This document shows, piece by piece, positions 54,235-63,646 of a stretch of DNA of 64,000 nt. Origin of the DNA: Burkholderiales bacterium (lineage in GTDB: Bacteria > Pseudomonadota > Gammaproteobacteria > Burkholderiales > Burkholderiaceae_C); contig JAEKLF010000038.1 in the NCBI GenBank assembly GCA_019509985.1, positions 36,336 to 100,335 on the forward strand. Direction: 5' to 3'. The notes under the pieces were generated by a model. It was not told the DNA's origin, made no database searches, and worked only from the letters and a program-made list of their open reading frames with translations. Both the position numbers and the translations under genes were made by a program. How positions within the stretch are numbered: position 1 is the first letter of the stretch; every line of letters begins with the position of its first letter.

Positions 54235-55013
54235 TGCTGAGCCGTCGCACCACCCTGCTCGCCGGCCTGGCCCTGACCGGCCGGCCCGTGCTCGCCCAGG
54301 GGCACATCGACCGCCTCGGCGATGCCATCGACAAGGCCGGCGCCCAGCGCATGCTGAGCCAGCGCATGGGCAAGGCCTGGCTGGGCCAGCTGCGCCCGGA
54401 GCTGGCCGAGCGCGCCCGCGCCGTGCTGCAGGCCAGCGAGGCGCGCTTCGAGCGCCAGCTCGGCGAGCTGCTGGCCTACGCACCGACGCCCGAGATCGTC
54501 GGCTGCTACAAGGCCATGCAGCACCGCTTCGGCGACTACCGCGCGCTGCTGCAGAGCAAGCCCAGCCGGGAGCGCGTCGACGAGTTGCTGCAGACCTCGG
54601 GCGAGATGCTCAGCCTGGCCCAGGTCGCCACGGGCGAGCTGCAGCAACGCTCCGCCGCGGCAACGGCCATGCTCGTCAACATGTCGGGCCGGCAGCGCAT
54701 GCTGTCGCAGCGCCTGGCCCTGTTCTTCATGGCCGGCCAGCAGGGTGCGCGGCCCGACCTGGTCGCCAAGGAGACGGCCAAGGCCCGCGGCGAGTTCGAG
54801 ACCGCCCTGCGCGTGCTCGGCTCGGCCCCCGAAGTGACGCCCGCCATCCGCGACAACCTCGAGCTGGCACGCAACCAATGGGTCTTCCTGCAATCGGCGC
54901 TGGCCGGTGAAAGCCAGGGCCCGCAGGCCGCCAATGACGTGTTCGTGGCGAGCGAGAACCTGCTCACCGTGATGGAAACCGTGACCGGGCAGTTCGCCCG
55001 TCAACTGGCATGA
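54234..55013 (+). CDS. exported PilJ-type four-helix domain protein, candidate nitrate/nitrite sensor
   Basis: 259 residues. A signal peptide (TTLLAGLALTGRPVLAQ) is followed by two copies of the PilJ N-terminal motif: DKAGAQRMLSQRMGKAWLG and VNMSGRQRMLSQRLALFFM. This motif resembles the P-box helix of NarX-type nitrate sensors. There is no membrane helix after the signal and no output domain, so it is a free periplasmic ligand-binding protein. It is translationally coupled to nirB (TGATG overlap). A relative of the same motif is fused to ANTAR at 46.5 kb. It might buffer or report nitrate or nitrite in the periplasm; that is inference. Confidence 0.82.
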   Translation: MLSRRTTLLAGLALTGRPVLAQGHIDRLGDAIDKAGAQRMLSQRMGKAWLGQLRPELAERARAVLQASEARFERQLGELLAYAPTPEIVGCYKAMQHRFGDYRALLQSKPSRERVDELLQTSGEMLSLAQVATGELQQRSAAATAMLVNMSGRQRMLSQRLALFFMAGQQGARPDLVAKETAKARGEFETALRVLGSAPEVTPAIRDNLELARNQWVFLQSALAGESQGPQAANDVFVASENLLTVMETVTGQFARQLA

Positions 55014-55061
55014 ATCTGCCCCTCGCCCAGCCTCGCGTCGCTGAACGCGAACGAGTCCAGT

Positions 55062-55108
55062 CGGTTCCCCGCGGGGACGGCGACGCTTGCCGGATCGACC
55101 GGCAAGCA
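55062..55108 (-). repeat. dispersed palindromic repeat, copy 2 (upstream of nirD)
   Basis: Read on the minus strand it begins TGCTTGCCGGTC, closes CCGGCAAGC after a five-base loop, and continues GTCGCCGTCCCCGCGGGG, paralleling copy 1 at 51547. The hairpin with nine-base arms is perfect. It fills part of the 174-base gap between the PilJ gene and nirD. No sigma-54 element is seen in this gap. Confidence 0.6.
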
Positions 55109-55187
55109 CATCGCCAGCGCGGGCCGGCTAGGGAGCGGCCCGTCGCTCGCCCCGCCACGTTCGGATTGGACAACTGAGGTAGACGCT

Positions 55188-55571
55188 ATGGACGACTGGA
55201 CCCGCATCTGCGCACTGCAGGACATCCCCGTGCTGGGCTCGCGCCGCGTGCAGCGCCCGGCCGGCATCGACGTGGCCCTGTTCCGCAGCGCCGACGACGA
55301 GGTCTTCGCGCTGCTGGACCGCTGCCCGCACAAGGGCGGCCCGCTGAGCCAGGGCATCGTCTTCGGCAAGCACGTGGCCTGCCCGCTGCACAACTGGACC
55401 ATCGGCCTGACCGACGGCAGCGCGCGCGAGCCCGACGAGGGCTGCACGCCGGCCTTCAGCGTCAAGCTCGATGGTGGCGAGGTCTTCCTGCTGAAGACCG
55501 AACTGGACACGCTGGCGCTGGACCTGGCCGCGCCAGTGGCTGGCCCGAAGATTTCGATTGCGGTGGCTTGA
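55188..55571 (+). CDS. nirD: nitrite reductase small subunit (Rieske-type NirD)
   Basis: 127 residues. A Rieske fold with both ligand pairs: RCPHKGGPLSQG (Cys-x-His) and ACPLHNW (Cys-x-x-His), so it should hold a [2Fe-2S] cluster, unlike E. coli NirD which has lost it. Partner of NirB. GAGGTAG upstream supports the ATG at 55188. nasA begins 29 bases downstream. Confidence 0.93.
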   Translation: MDDWTRICALQDIPVLGSRRVQRPAGIDVALFRSADDEVFALLDRCPHKGGPLSQGIVFGKHVACPLHNWTIGLTDGSAREPDEGCTPAFSVKLDGGEVFLLKTELDTLALDLAAPVAGPKISIAVA

Positions 55572-55600
55572 GAGGCTGAGAACAGCCCAGTCAGAAGAAT

Positions 55601-58260
55601 ATGAGCGAGACCAAGTCCACCTGCCCTTACTGCGGCGTCGGTTGCGGAGTCGTCATCGAGCACGATGGCACGCAGATCACCAGCACCAGCGCCTGCGCGA
55701 GCCGATGAAGCGCGCGGCGCGCGGCCAGGCGGCCGAGGTGATCGGCTGGGACCAGGCCAACCGCGAGATCGCCGACAAGCTGCTGGCCATCCGCGCCGCG
55801 CACGGCCCCGAAGCTATCGGCGTCTACATCTCCGGCCAGCTGCTGACCGAGGACTACCACGCCTTCAACAAGCTGGCCCGCGCCGTCATTGGCACGCCTC
55901 ACATCGACTCCAACTCGCGCCTGTGCATGAGCTCGGCCGTGGTCGGCTACAAGCAGGCCCTGGGCGCCGACGCGCCGCCCTGCAGCTACGAGGACATCGA
56001 GCTGGCCGACTGCATCCTTGTCAGCGGCGCCAACCCGGCCTGGGCCCACCCCATCCTGTTCCGCCGCCTCGAAGCGGCGCGCGACAAGAAGCTGGCCGGC
56101 AAGGCCGACCACAAGCTCATCGTCATCGACCCGCGCCGCACCGAGACCGCCGAGCTGGCCGACCTGCATCTGCAGATCCGCGCCGGCACCGACGTCGCGC
56201 TGTGCCACGGCCTGCTGCACGCCCTCATCTGGGCCGGCCACACCGACGCCGACTTCGTCCGCGACCATACCGAAGGCTTCCAGGCGCTGAAAGACCTCGT
56301 GCGCGACTGGCCGCCGGCGCGCGCAGCCCAGGTCTGCGGCGTCGAGGAGGCCGACATCTGGCAGGCCGCGACCTGGTTCGCCACGTCGCCGTCGTCGCTC
56401 AGCCTCTACTGCCAGGGCCTGAACCAGAGCAGCAGCGGCACGGCCAAGAACACCGCGCTCATCAACCTGCATCTGGCCACCGGCCAGATCGGCCGCGCCG
56501 GCGCCGGGCCCTTCTCGCTGACCGGCCAGCCCAACGCCATGGGCGGCCGCGAGAGCGGCGGCATGGCGACGCTGCTGCCCGGCCACCGCGACCCGGGCAA
56601 GGCTGAAGACTGGGCCGACGTCGCCGCACTGTGGGACGTGCCCGACCTGCCGGGCCGGCGCGGCCACACCGCGGTCGAAATGTTCGAGGCCGCCGCGCGC
56701 GGTGAGATCAAGGCGCTGTGGATCACCTGCACCAACCCGGCCCAGTCCATGCCCGACCAGACCCTGGTGCGCCAGGCGCTGGAGCGTTGTGAGCTGGTCG
56801 TCCTGCAGGAAGCCTTCGCGCACACCGCCACGGCCCGCTACGCCGACTACCTGCTGCCCGCCGCGACCTGGGGCGAGAAGGAAGGCACTGTCACCAACAG
56901 CGAGCGCCGTATCAGCCGCGTGCGCTCCGCCGTGCCGGCCGCCGGCGAGGCGCGCGCGGACTGGCGCATCGCCCGCGACATCGCCGCCCTCATCGACGCG
57001 GCCTTGGGCCGCGCGCCGCGCCTGGTTGCGAACAGCGCCGAAGACCTGTGGCTGGAACACCGCGCCGCCACGCGCGGCCGTGACCTGGACATCACCGGCC
57101 TGACCTGGGCCACGCTGGACGCCGACGGCCCGCAGCAATGGCCCTTCGTCGCCGCCGCCACGCCGCGCCTTTACACCGATGGCCGCTTCGCGACCGCCAG
57201 CGGCCGCGCCCGCTTCATCGCCAAGCCCTACCAGCCGCCCGCCGAGAGCGCCGGCGCCAAGCACCCCTTCTCGCTGACCACCGGCCGCCTGCGCGACCAG
57301 TGGCATGGCATGAGCCGCAGCGGCAGCGTGCCGGGCCTGTTCGCCCACGAAGGCCAGCCGCTGGTGCGTGTGCACCCCAGCGACGCCGCGCGCCGCAAGC
57401 TGGCCGATGGCGAGCTCGTCACCGTGCGCTCGCGCCGCGCCGCCGTCGTGCTGCCGCTCAGGCTGGACGAGCGCGTGCCGCTGGCCGGTGCCGACATCGC
57501 CATGCACTGGGGCGATGAATTCGTCGGCGCGCAGCACGGCATCAACGCGCTGACGAACGGCGCCTTCTGCCCCGACTCCAAGCAGCCTGAGCTGAAGTTC
57601 AGCGCCGTCGCCATCGAGCCCGCCCTGCTGCCCTGGCGCATCAGCGCCTGCGCCTGGGTCGCCGCCGAGCGAGGCGCCGTGCTGCGCGAACAGCTGCGCG
57701 CGTTGATGCCGCGCTTCGGCTATGCGCAATGCCTGCCCGAGCCCGGCAAGAGTGAGCAGGTCGGCTGGACCTTCGAGGCCGCCTGCACCGAGGCCCCCGC
57801 GCCGGAGCTGGTCGACGAACTCGCCCAGGCCCTGGGCCTGGCGGGTGTCGATGTGCTGCGCTATGCCGATGCCCAGCGCGGGCGCCTGCGCCTGCTCAAG
57901 CTCGATGGCGATGAGCTGCAGACTGCTCCGCTGCAAGCCCTGCTGCGCATCGGCCAGCATGACGAAGGCGCCTGGCTCGTCGACCTCTGGCGCGAGCGTT
58001 CGGCCGCATCGGCGGTCGGCCGCTGGCTGCTGTCGCCCGGCGCGCCGCCCACCAACAGCAAGCCGGTCAGCGCGCAGGTCTGCAACTGCTTCGACGTGCG
58101 CGAAGACGTCATCCGCCTGACGCTGGCGCGCTGCAGCGGCAGCCCGGCCGAGCGCCTGGCGCAGCTGCAAGGCGAGAAGCGCTGCGGCACCCAATGCGGC
58201 TCCTGCCTGCCGGCGCTGCGCCGCCTCGTCAACACAACGCCTGAGGAAGTCCCGGCATGA
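55601..58260 (+). pseudogene. nasA: assimilatory nitrate reductase catalytic subunit, broken near the N-terminus
   Basis: The ATG at 55601 starts a typical NasA N-terminus, STCPYCGVGCGVVIEHDGTQIT, with three of the four [4Fe-4S] cysteines, but the frame stops at 55706-55708. The rest (LREPMKRAARGQ onward) continues in another frame to 58260. About 35 residues are missing by comparison with the family, including the fourth cluster cysteine (the usual LCTKGS segment). The junction lies at the doubled word ACCAGC (55679-55690). Downstream everything is intact: the Mo-ligand Cys in SNSRLCMSSAVVGY, VIDPRRTETA, molybdopterin loops, and a C-terminal BFD-like [2Fe-2S] (VCNCFDV, CGTQCGSC). As written the enzyme cannot be made. 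An internal start at 55705 would lack the cluster. Confidence 0.88.
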
Positions 58261-59006
58261 ACTACACCGTTTCTCTTGTCGGCGCCGGCCCCGGCGACCC
58301 GGAGCTGCTGACCCTGCGCGCGTTGAAGCGAATCGAGAGTGCCGACGTCGTCCTTGCCGACGACCTCATCGACCCGCGCGTGCTGGCCCTGGTGAAAGGC
58401 CGCCTGCTGCGCGTCGGCAAGCGCGGCGGCTGCATCTCGACGGACCAGCACTTCATCCACGCGCTGATGATCCGCGAGGCCCGCGCCGGCCATCGCGTCG
58501 TGCGGCTCAAGGGCGGCGATCCCTTCGTCTTCGGCCGCGGCGGCGAAGAGGTCGACGCGCTGCGCGAAGCAGGCCTCGACGTCGAGGTCGTCAGCGGCCT
58601 GACCAGCGGCATCGCCGGCCCCGCGGCCGTCGGCATCCCGGTGACAGACCGCCGCGCTTCGCCCGGCGTCGTCCTCGTCACCGGCCACCCCGGCGAAGGC
58701 CGCGCCGAACCCGACTGGGCCGCACTGGCCCGCACCGGGCTGACGCTCGTCATCTACATGGGTGTTGCCCGTGCGGCCGACATCACGGCCAAGCTGATCG
58801 CGGCCGGCCTGAAGTCCGACCTGCCGGCGGCCATCGTCAGCGCGGCGCACACGGCCCAGCAGCGCCACGCGGTGACGACGCTGGCCGGGCTGCCCGACTG
58901 CATCGCCCGCGAGGGGCTGAAGAGCCCGGCGCTGCTGGTGATTGGCGAGGTGGCCGCCATGGCGGCGCTCGAAGGTTTGGCGCAGGGGATGCGCCAGGCG
59001 GGCTGA
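58257..59006 (+). CDS. cobA: uroporphyrinogen-III C-methyltransferase (SUMT)
   Basis: 249 residues. SAM-dependent methylase motifs: GAGPGDPELLTLRALK at the N-terminus, VRLKGGDPFVFGRGGEE and VVSGLTSGIAGPAAVGIPVTDR. Makes precorrin-2, the precursor of siroheme for NirB and also of B12, which NrdJ at 2.3 kb needs. Starts inside the nasA stop (ATGA overlap), so it is the last gene of nirD-nasA-cobA. The fold lacks the CysG oxidase/chelatase part. Confidence 0.95.
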   Translation: MNYTVSLVGAGPGDPELLTLRALKRIESADVVLADDLIDPRVLALVKGRLLRVGKRGGCISTDQHFIHALMIREARAGHRVVRLKGGDPFVFGRGGEEVDALREAGLDVEVVSGLTSGIAGPAAVGIPVTDRRASPGVVLVTGHPGEGRAEPDWAALARTGLTLVIYMGVARAADITAKLIAAGLKSDLPAAIVSAAHTAQQRHAVTTLAGLPDCIAREGLKSPALLVIGEVAAMAALEGLAQGMRQAG

Positions 59007-59196
59007 GATGCCTGGTCGGGTCAGCATCACCGGTCGGTCTATCGGGCGCTGACTGACTCCAAGTGGGGGGCACCGAAGGTGCGGCGCCTGCTGGTTGCTG
59101 TCGACCCAGGGCGGTCAGTCGAGGTTCCAAACTGCCTGCCCGAAACCTGACTGTTGGCACGGACGCGTGGAACAGGCAGTTCGCACTGCACGGCAG

Positions 59197-60033
59197 CTAG
59201 GCAATGTCTGTGGAGCGCGTCAATGCTTCGTGGCGATCAAGGCTGGCAAGCATTGCCTCCAGCTTGGCACGCACCAGGCCGAGTGCATCGCTGCCGATCA
59301 GGAGATGCTCCGGAGGCTCCGCCATACCGACCAGCGCCAAGATGGCTTGTGCCGCCTTGTCCGGATCACCCAGCTGCTTTCCGCTCTTGTCGATGCGCGC
59401 CTGCCTGATCGGATCGAACAGCGTGTTGTAGTCGGAGATGGAGCGATCGCTGCGCACCATCGACCGCCCCGCCCAGTCGGTGCGGAAGGACCCTGGCGCG
59501 ACGGCGGTCACGGCCACGCCGAAGCTCTTCATCTCCTTGGCCAGCGTCTCGGAGATGCCTTCGAGGGCGAACTTGCTGCCGCAGTAGTAGGCGATGCCCG
59601 GCATCGTGATGTAGCCGCCCATCGATGTGATGTTGACGATATGGCCGCGGCGACGCTGGCGCATGAACGGAACGAACGCCTTCATGACGGCGACTGCGCC
59701 AAAGACGTTCACATCAAACTGACGCCGCATCTCCTCCATCGGGGACTCCTCGAAGACTCCTTCGTGACCGTAGCCAGCGTTGTTGATGACGACGTCGACG
59801 GGACCGAGTTGCTCTTCAACCTCGGCTGCGAGGGATGCCACCTTGTCGAACTCAGAGACATCGAGCAATCTGGCATGAGCCCGCCCGTGGAACTGGAGAT
59901 CGAAATCGGTCGCGGCCCTTGCATTGCGCACGGTACCGATGACCTTGTGCCCGGCCGCAAGGGCCGCGTTTGCGATCGCGCGGCCGAAGCCGCTGCTGAC
60001 GCCCGTGACGAAGAAGGTTTTTGCGTTTTCCAT
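59197..60033 (-). CDS. short-chain dehydrogenase/reductase
   Basis: 278 residues from the ATG at 60033. Cofactor motif TGVSSGFG, then NNAGYG, catalytic Ser in VNITSMGGYITMPG and YxxxK as YYCGSK. Longer than the other SDR in the window, with a C-terminal extension (SDALGLVRAKLEAMLASLDRH) typical of the SDR group often paired with AraC regulators. Codon use looks less extreme in GC than neighbouring genes, so the SDR-AraC pair may have been acquired by transfer. Between it and cobA, 190 bases hold no recognisable feature. Confidence 0.88.
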   Translation of the reverse strand: MENAKTFFVTGVSSGFGRAIANAALAAGHKVIGTVRNARAATDFDLQFHGRAHARLLDVSEFDKVASLAAEVEEQLGPVDVVINNAGYGHEGVFEESPMEEMRRQFDVNVFGAVAVMKAFVPFMRQRRRGHIVNITSMGGYITMPGIAYYCGSKFALEGISETLAKEMKSFGVAVTAVAPGSFRTDWAGRSMVRSDRSISDYNTLFDPIRQARIDKSGKQLGDPDKAAQAILALVGMAEPPEHLLIGSDALGLVRAKLEAMLASLDRHEALTRSTDIA

Positions 60034-60104
60034 GCCGCAATTCTTGGCAATCCGAGCGCGCAAGTCCATCCGCACTCCTATTTCATTCTTGCCTGTTCCT
60101 ATGA

Positions 60105-61091
60105 GTGCCGTGTTTAACGGACGCACTTCTGGCGGATTTGATGCACCATCCTCTGATGGAGAGAATCGAGCGGCAAGAAAAGATGATTGCGCTGATGAAG
60201 CGCTTGGCCCCGCAGGAGGGGTACACGTTGACGGTTTTGCCGGATGTGCGCTTCTTGCGCTCGGACCGACCGCTCCCCTCGACGCCGGTGCTCTATGAGC
60301 CAGGGATCGTGATCGTCTGCCAGGGCAGCAAGCGCGGGTATTGGGCCGACAAGGTGTACCTCTACGACGAGCAACACTACCTGGCGGTGTCCGTGCCCCT
60401 CCCGTTCACGATGGAGACAGACGCCAGCGCGGTCGAGCCCTTGCTTGCCATCTACCTGACGATCGACTTCACCGTGCTGGCGAAGCTTGCGCTCGAACTT
60501 GACGAGTTGGCCAACTCCGCCTACGCCAAGCCTGCCGGCATGGTCTCGACGCCCATGGACGATGCCCTTTCCCAGACGGTACTGCGGTTGCTCGAAGCCC
60601 TGACTTCGCCCGTGGAGTCGCGACTGCTCGCGCCCGCGATCGTGCGAGAGATCTACTACCGCGTGTTGACCGGCGAACAGGGTGCCTCGATGCGGGCGGC
60701 ATTGGCCAGCCATGGGCAGTTCGGCAAAATTGCCAAGACGGTACGGCGTATCCACGCGACCTTCGGCGATCGGCTGACCGTGGAGCGGCTCGCGGGCGAG
60801 GTGGGTATGAGCGTCCCGACATTCCACGCCCACTTCCGCATGGTGACGCACTCTTCTCCCATGCAGTACCTGAAATCGGTTCGCCTACACCAGGCTCGCC
60901 TGCTCATGCTGCGCGAAGACAAGACCGCAGCAGCAGCCTGCCTCGAGGTGGGATACGAGAGCGCATCCCAGTTCAGCCGTGAGTTCAAGCGACTCTTCGG
61001 GCGCAGCCCCGGCGAAGAGGTTGCGCGCCTGAAATCGAGCTTTGCGATGCCTCGCCTACCGGGCAAACAGGTCTGGGTTGCATCGCATTGA
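60105..61091 (+). CDS. AraC-family regulator (AraC_N type)
   Basis: 328 residues from GTG 60105; an ATG at 60141 is the alternative (316 residues). The N-terminal AraC_N domain shows STPVLYEPGIVIVCQGSKRGY and DEQHYLAVSVPLPF, typical of this family. C-terminal helix-turn-helix: LTVERLAGEVGMSVPTFHAHFRMVTHSSPMQYLKSVRL and CLEVGYESASQFSREFKRLFGRSP. Divergent from the SDR gene by 71 bases and probably its activator. The 215 bases after its stop contain nothing I can assign. Confidence 0.88.
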   Translation: MPCLTDALLADLMHHPLMERIERQEKMIALMKRLAPQEGYTLTVLPDVRFLRSDRPLPSTPVLYEPGIVIVCQGSKRGYWADKVYLYDEQHYLAVSVPLPFTMETDASAVEPLLAIYLTIDFTVLAKLALELDELANSAYAKPAGMVSTPMDDALSQTVLRLLEALTSPVESRLLAPAIVREIYYRVLTGEQGASMRAALASHGQFGKIAKTVRRIHATFGDRLTVERLAGEVGMSVPTFHAHFRMVTHSSPMQYLKSVRLHQARLLMLREDKTAAAACLEVGYESASQFSREFKRLFGRSPGEEVARLKSSFAMPRLPGKQVWVASH

Positions 61092-61306
61092 ATTTCATCC
61101 GGCGACCATCGGTGGCCTGAGCTGGGAAAACGTCCTGCGCAAGGTAGGGCGCTATGCGCGAGCTACCCGAGAGCTGCCGTTGGCGACGGACAGCTTGTGG
61201 CCGTGAACAGCCGGTGAGCACCGCCCCGGGGCGCCAGCCGCTACTGCCGCCCCCCCTCAAACCCGCCCAACTGCCTCGCTGGCGCCAACCAACAACTCCC
61301 GAAGCC

Positions 61307-62711
61307 TCAGCTCAGCTTGAAACTGCTCACCAACCCGGCCAGCCGCACCGCCTGTTCCTTCAGCGACTGAGCCGCCGCGGCGGACTCTTCCACAAGCGCG
61401 GCGTTCTGCTGTGTCATCTGGTCCAGCTCGGTCACCGTGCCGTTGACCTGGGCGATGCCCTGGCTCTGCTCGACGGCCGCGGCGCTGATCTCGCCAATGA
61501 TGTCGGTCACACGCTGCACCGAGCCGACGATGTCGGTCATCGTCGTCCCGGCGTCATTGACGAGGTGGGTGCCGGCCTCGACGCGCTCGACGCTGGCGCC
61601 GATCAGCGCCTTGATCTCGCGCGCGGCTTCGGCCGAGCGTTGGGCCAGGGAACGTACCTCGCCCGCCACGACCGCGAAGCCGCGGCCCTGTTCGCCCGCG
61701 CGCGCCGCTTCGACGGCCGCGTTCAACGCCAGGATGTTGGTCTGGAAGGCGATGCCGTCGATGGTGCCGATGATGTCGGCGATCTTGCGGCTGGCGGTGT
61801 TGATCTCGCCCATGGTGCTGACGACACGCGACACGACCGCGCCGCCGCGGCCGGCCGTCTCGGCAGCGGCACCGGCGAGCTGCTTGGCCGTCATCGCCGA
61901 GTCGGCGCTCTGGCCGACGGTGCCGGTCAGCTGGGTCATGGAGCTGGAGGCCTGCTGCAGGTTGGACGCCGTCTGCTCGGTGCGGTGCGACAGGTCCATG
62001 TTGCCGCTGGTCGCCACCGGCCATGCGCTCGGCGAAGCGCTTGGCCGCGACCAGCGGGCCGATGATGGAGCGTGAGATCTGCACCGCCAGCAGGCCGCCG
62101 ACGATCATGCAGACGACGAAGGCGACGATGAAGCCGACGAAGACGCTGCTGACCAGGCCGTCCACCTTGGCGAAGACATCGTCGCCACGCTTCTTCAGGT
62201 CGGCCTCGATGTTGTTGAGCATGGCCAGGGCGGGGTCGTAGGCGGCGTCGGCGGCCTTCATGTCCTCGAAGGCGGCCTGGGCGTCGGGGTAGCCGTCGGC
62301 AACGAGCTTGTCGGCCGCAGGCTTGACGGCCTTGCGGTAGTCAGCCATCAGCGCGCGGAACTTGACCAGCGCCTCCTTGCCCTTGTCCTCGGTCGCCATC
62401 GCGCCGAAGTCGTCCATGGCCTTGTCCAGGCCCGACTGGGCGGCATCCCACTCCTTCTTGGCGCGGGCCGTGCCTTCCTTGTTGAAGATGGAGGCGACCA
62501 GCGTGGAGGTTGCCGTCTTGCTCTGTAGCAGGTGGCTGCGCGCGGCGACGGTGATGTTGGACGTGGGAATGAGCTTCTGCGTGATGCCCTGGATGGCCTT
62601 TTGCGACACACTCAGCCCGAAGCCGCCCACGGCCACCAGCAGCGCCGTCATCGCCAGGATGATGCCGAAGGCCAGCCAGAGGCGGGCTTGGATGCGCAGT
62701 CGACGCAGCAT
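61307..62711 (-). pseudogene. methyl-accepting chemotaxis protein, broken between HAMP and signalling domain
   Basis: From the ATG at 62711 the frame encodes a membrane helix (LWLAFGIILAMTALLVAVGGFGL), a four-helix periplasmic sensor, a second helix ([21 protein letters not shown]) and the first half of HAMP up to RMAGGD. It then switches frame at about 62010. The second frame begins [22 protein letters not shown] and runs through an intact signalling tip ([40 protein letters not shown] is the expected hairpin) to stop at 61307. About 50-60 residues covering the rest of HAMP and the linker are missing. The junction word GGCGACC (minus strand, 62009-62015) fits both sides. Confidence 0.85.
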
Positions 62712-62828
62712 GGGATATCTCCTTGTGGAAGGGACGACCAGGGGTAGCCCATCATTGAAGCAGAAACCCCGGCGGCCCAGGCAAAACCTGCTGGTAGGCT
62801 CGCGGCATCGTTCACGGCACAGCCCACC

Positions 62829-63593
62829 ATGAGCTTCCTGGCCATCGACATCGGCAACACCCGTCTCAAATGGGCCGTCTACGCAGACGGGGCCGAGCCG
62901 GGCAGCGCGCCCGAGCAGCATGGCGCCGTCTTCCTCGAAAACATCGACCGCCTTGCCGACGACGACTGGCAAGCCCTGGCCCCGCCCACGCGCATTCTCG
63001 GCAGCAATGTCGCCGGCGACGCGGTGCGCCGGCGCGTCGAGGAGCAGATGGAACACTGGGACCTCAGCGTCCGCTGGGTCGTGCCCGCGGCCGAGGCCGC
63101 CGGCGTGAGGAACGGCTACGACCACCCGACGCGCCTGGGTGCCGACCGCTGGGTGGCCGTCATCGGCGCTCACGCACATGCACTCCAGCGCGGCTTCGAC
63201 GGGCCGGTGCTGATCGTCATGATCGGCACGGCGGTCACGGTGGATGCGCTGTCCAGCGACGGTCAGTTCCTCGGCGGCCTCATCCTGCCCGGCCACGGCA
63301 TCATGCTGCGCGCGCTGGAAGGCGGCACGGCCGGCCTGCGCGTGCCCACGGGGGAGGTGCGCGACTTCCCCACCAACACCAGCGACGCGCTGACGACCGG
63401 CGGCACCTTCGCCATCACCGGCGCCATCGAGCGCATGCACCGGCTGCTGGCCCAGCGCGAGGGCCGCGAGCCGATGCTGCTGATGACCGGCGGTGCCGGC
63501 TGGAAGGTGGCGCCGGCGCTGGATGCGCCGCACGAGCTCATCGAGGGTCTGATCTTCGACGGCCTGCTGGCCATCAATTCGGCGCGCAGCTGA
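62829..63593 (+). CDS. coaX: type III pantothenate kinase
   Basis: 254 residues. Actin/ASKHA-fold motifs: [11 protein letters not shown] at the N-terminus (phosphate binding), [12 protein letters not shown] (catalytic Asp region) and [11 protein letters not shown], then [17 protein letters not shown]. First step of coenzyme A synthesis. Type III enzymes need a monovalent cation and are not inhibited by CoA. Divergent from the chemoreceptor; 117 bases between. Confidence 0.93.
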   Translation: MSFLAIDIGNTRLKWAVYADGAEPGSAPEQHGAVFLENIDRLADDDWQALAPPTRILGSNVAGDAVRRRVEEQMEHWDLSVRWVVPAAEAAGVRNGYDHPTRLGADRWVAVIGAHAHALQRGFDGPVLIVMIGTAVTVDALSSDGQFLGGLILPGHGIMLRALEGGTAGLRVPTGEVRDFPTNTSDALTTGGTFAITGAIERMHRLLAQREGREPMLLMTGGAGWKVAPALDAPHELIEGLIFDGLLAINSARS

Positions 63594-63646
63594 ACAGCCC
63601 GAGAACTTGCTCGGACCGTTTTGCCATGCGCACGCCTGGGCTGTGC

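Noticed and set aside
51730..54483. Open frame of 917 codons opposite nirB
   Set aside because: nirB on the other strand has every expected motif; the antisense product has no recognisable domain.
55627..58194. Open frame of 855 codons opposite nasA
   Set aside because: Shadow of nasA with His/Gln/Arg-rich low-complexity translation.
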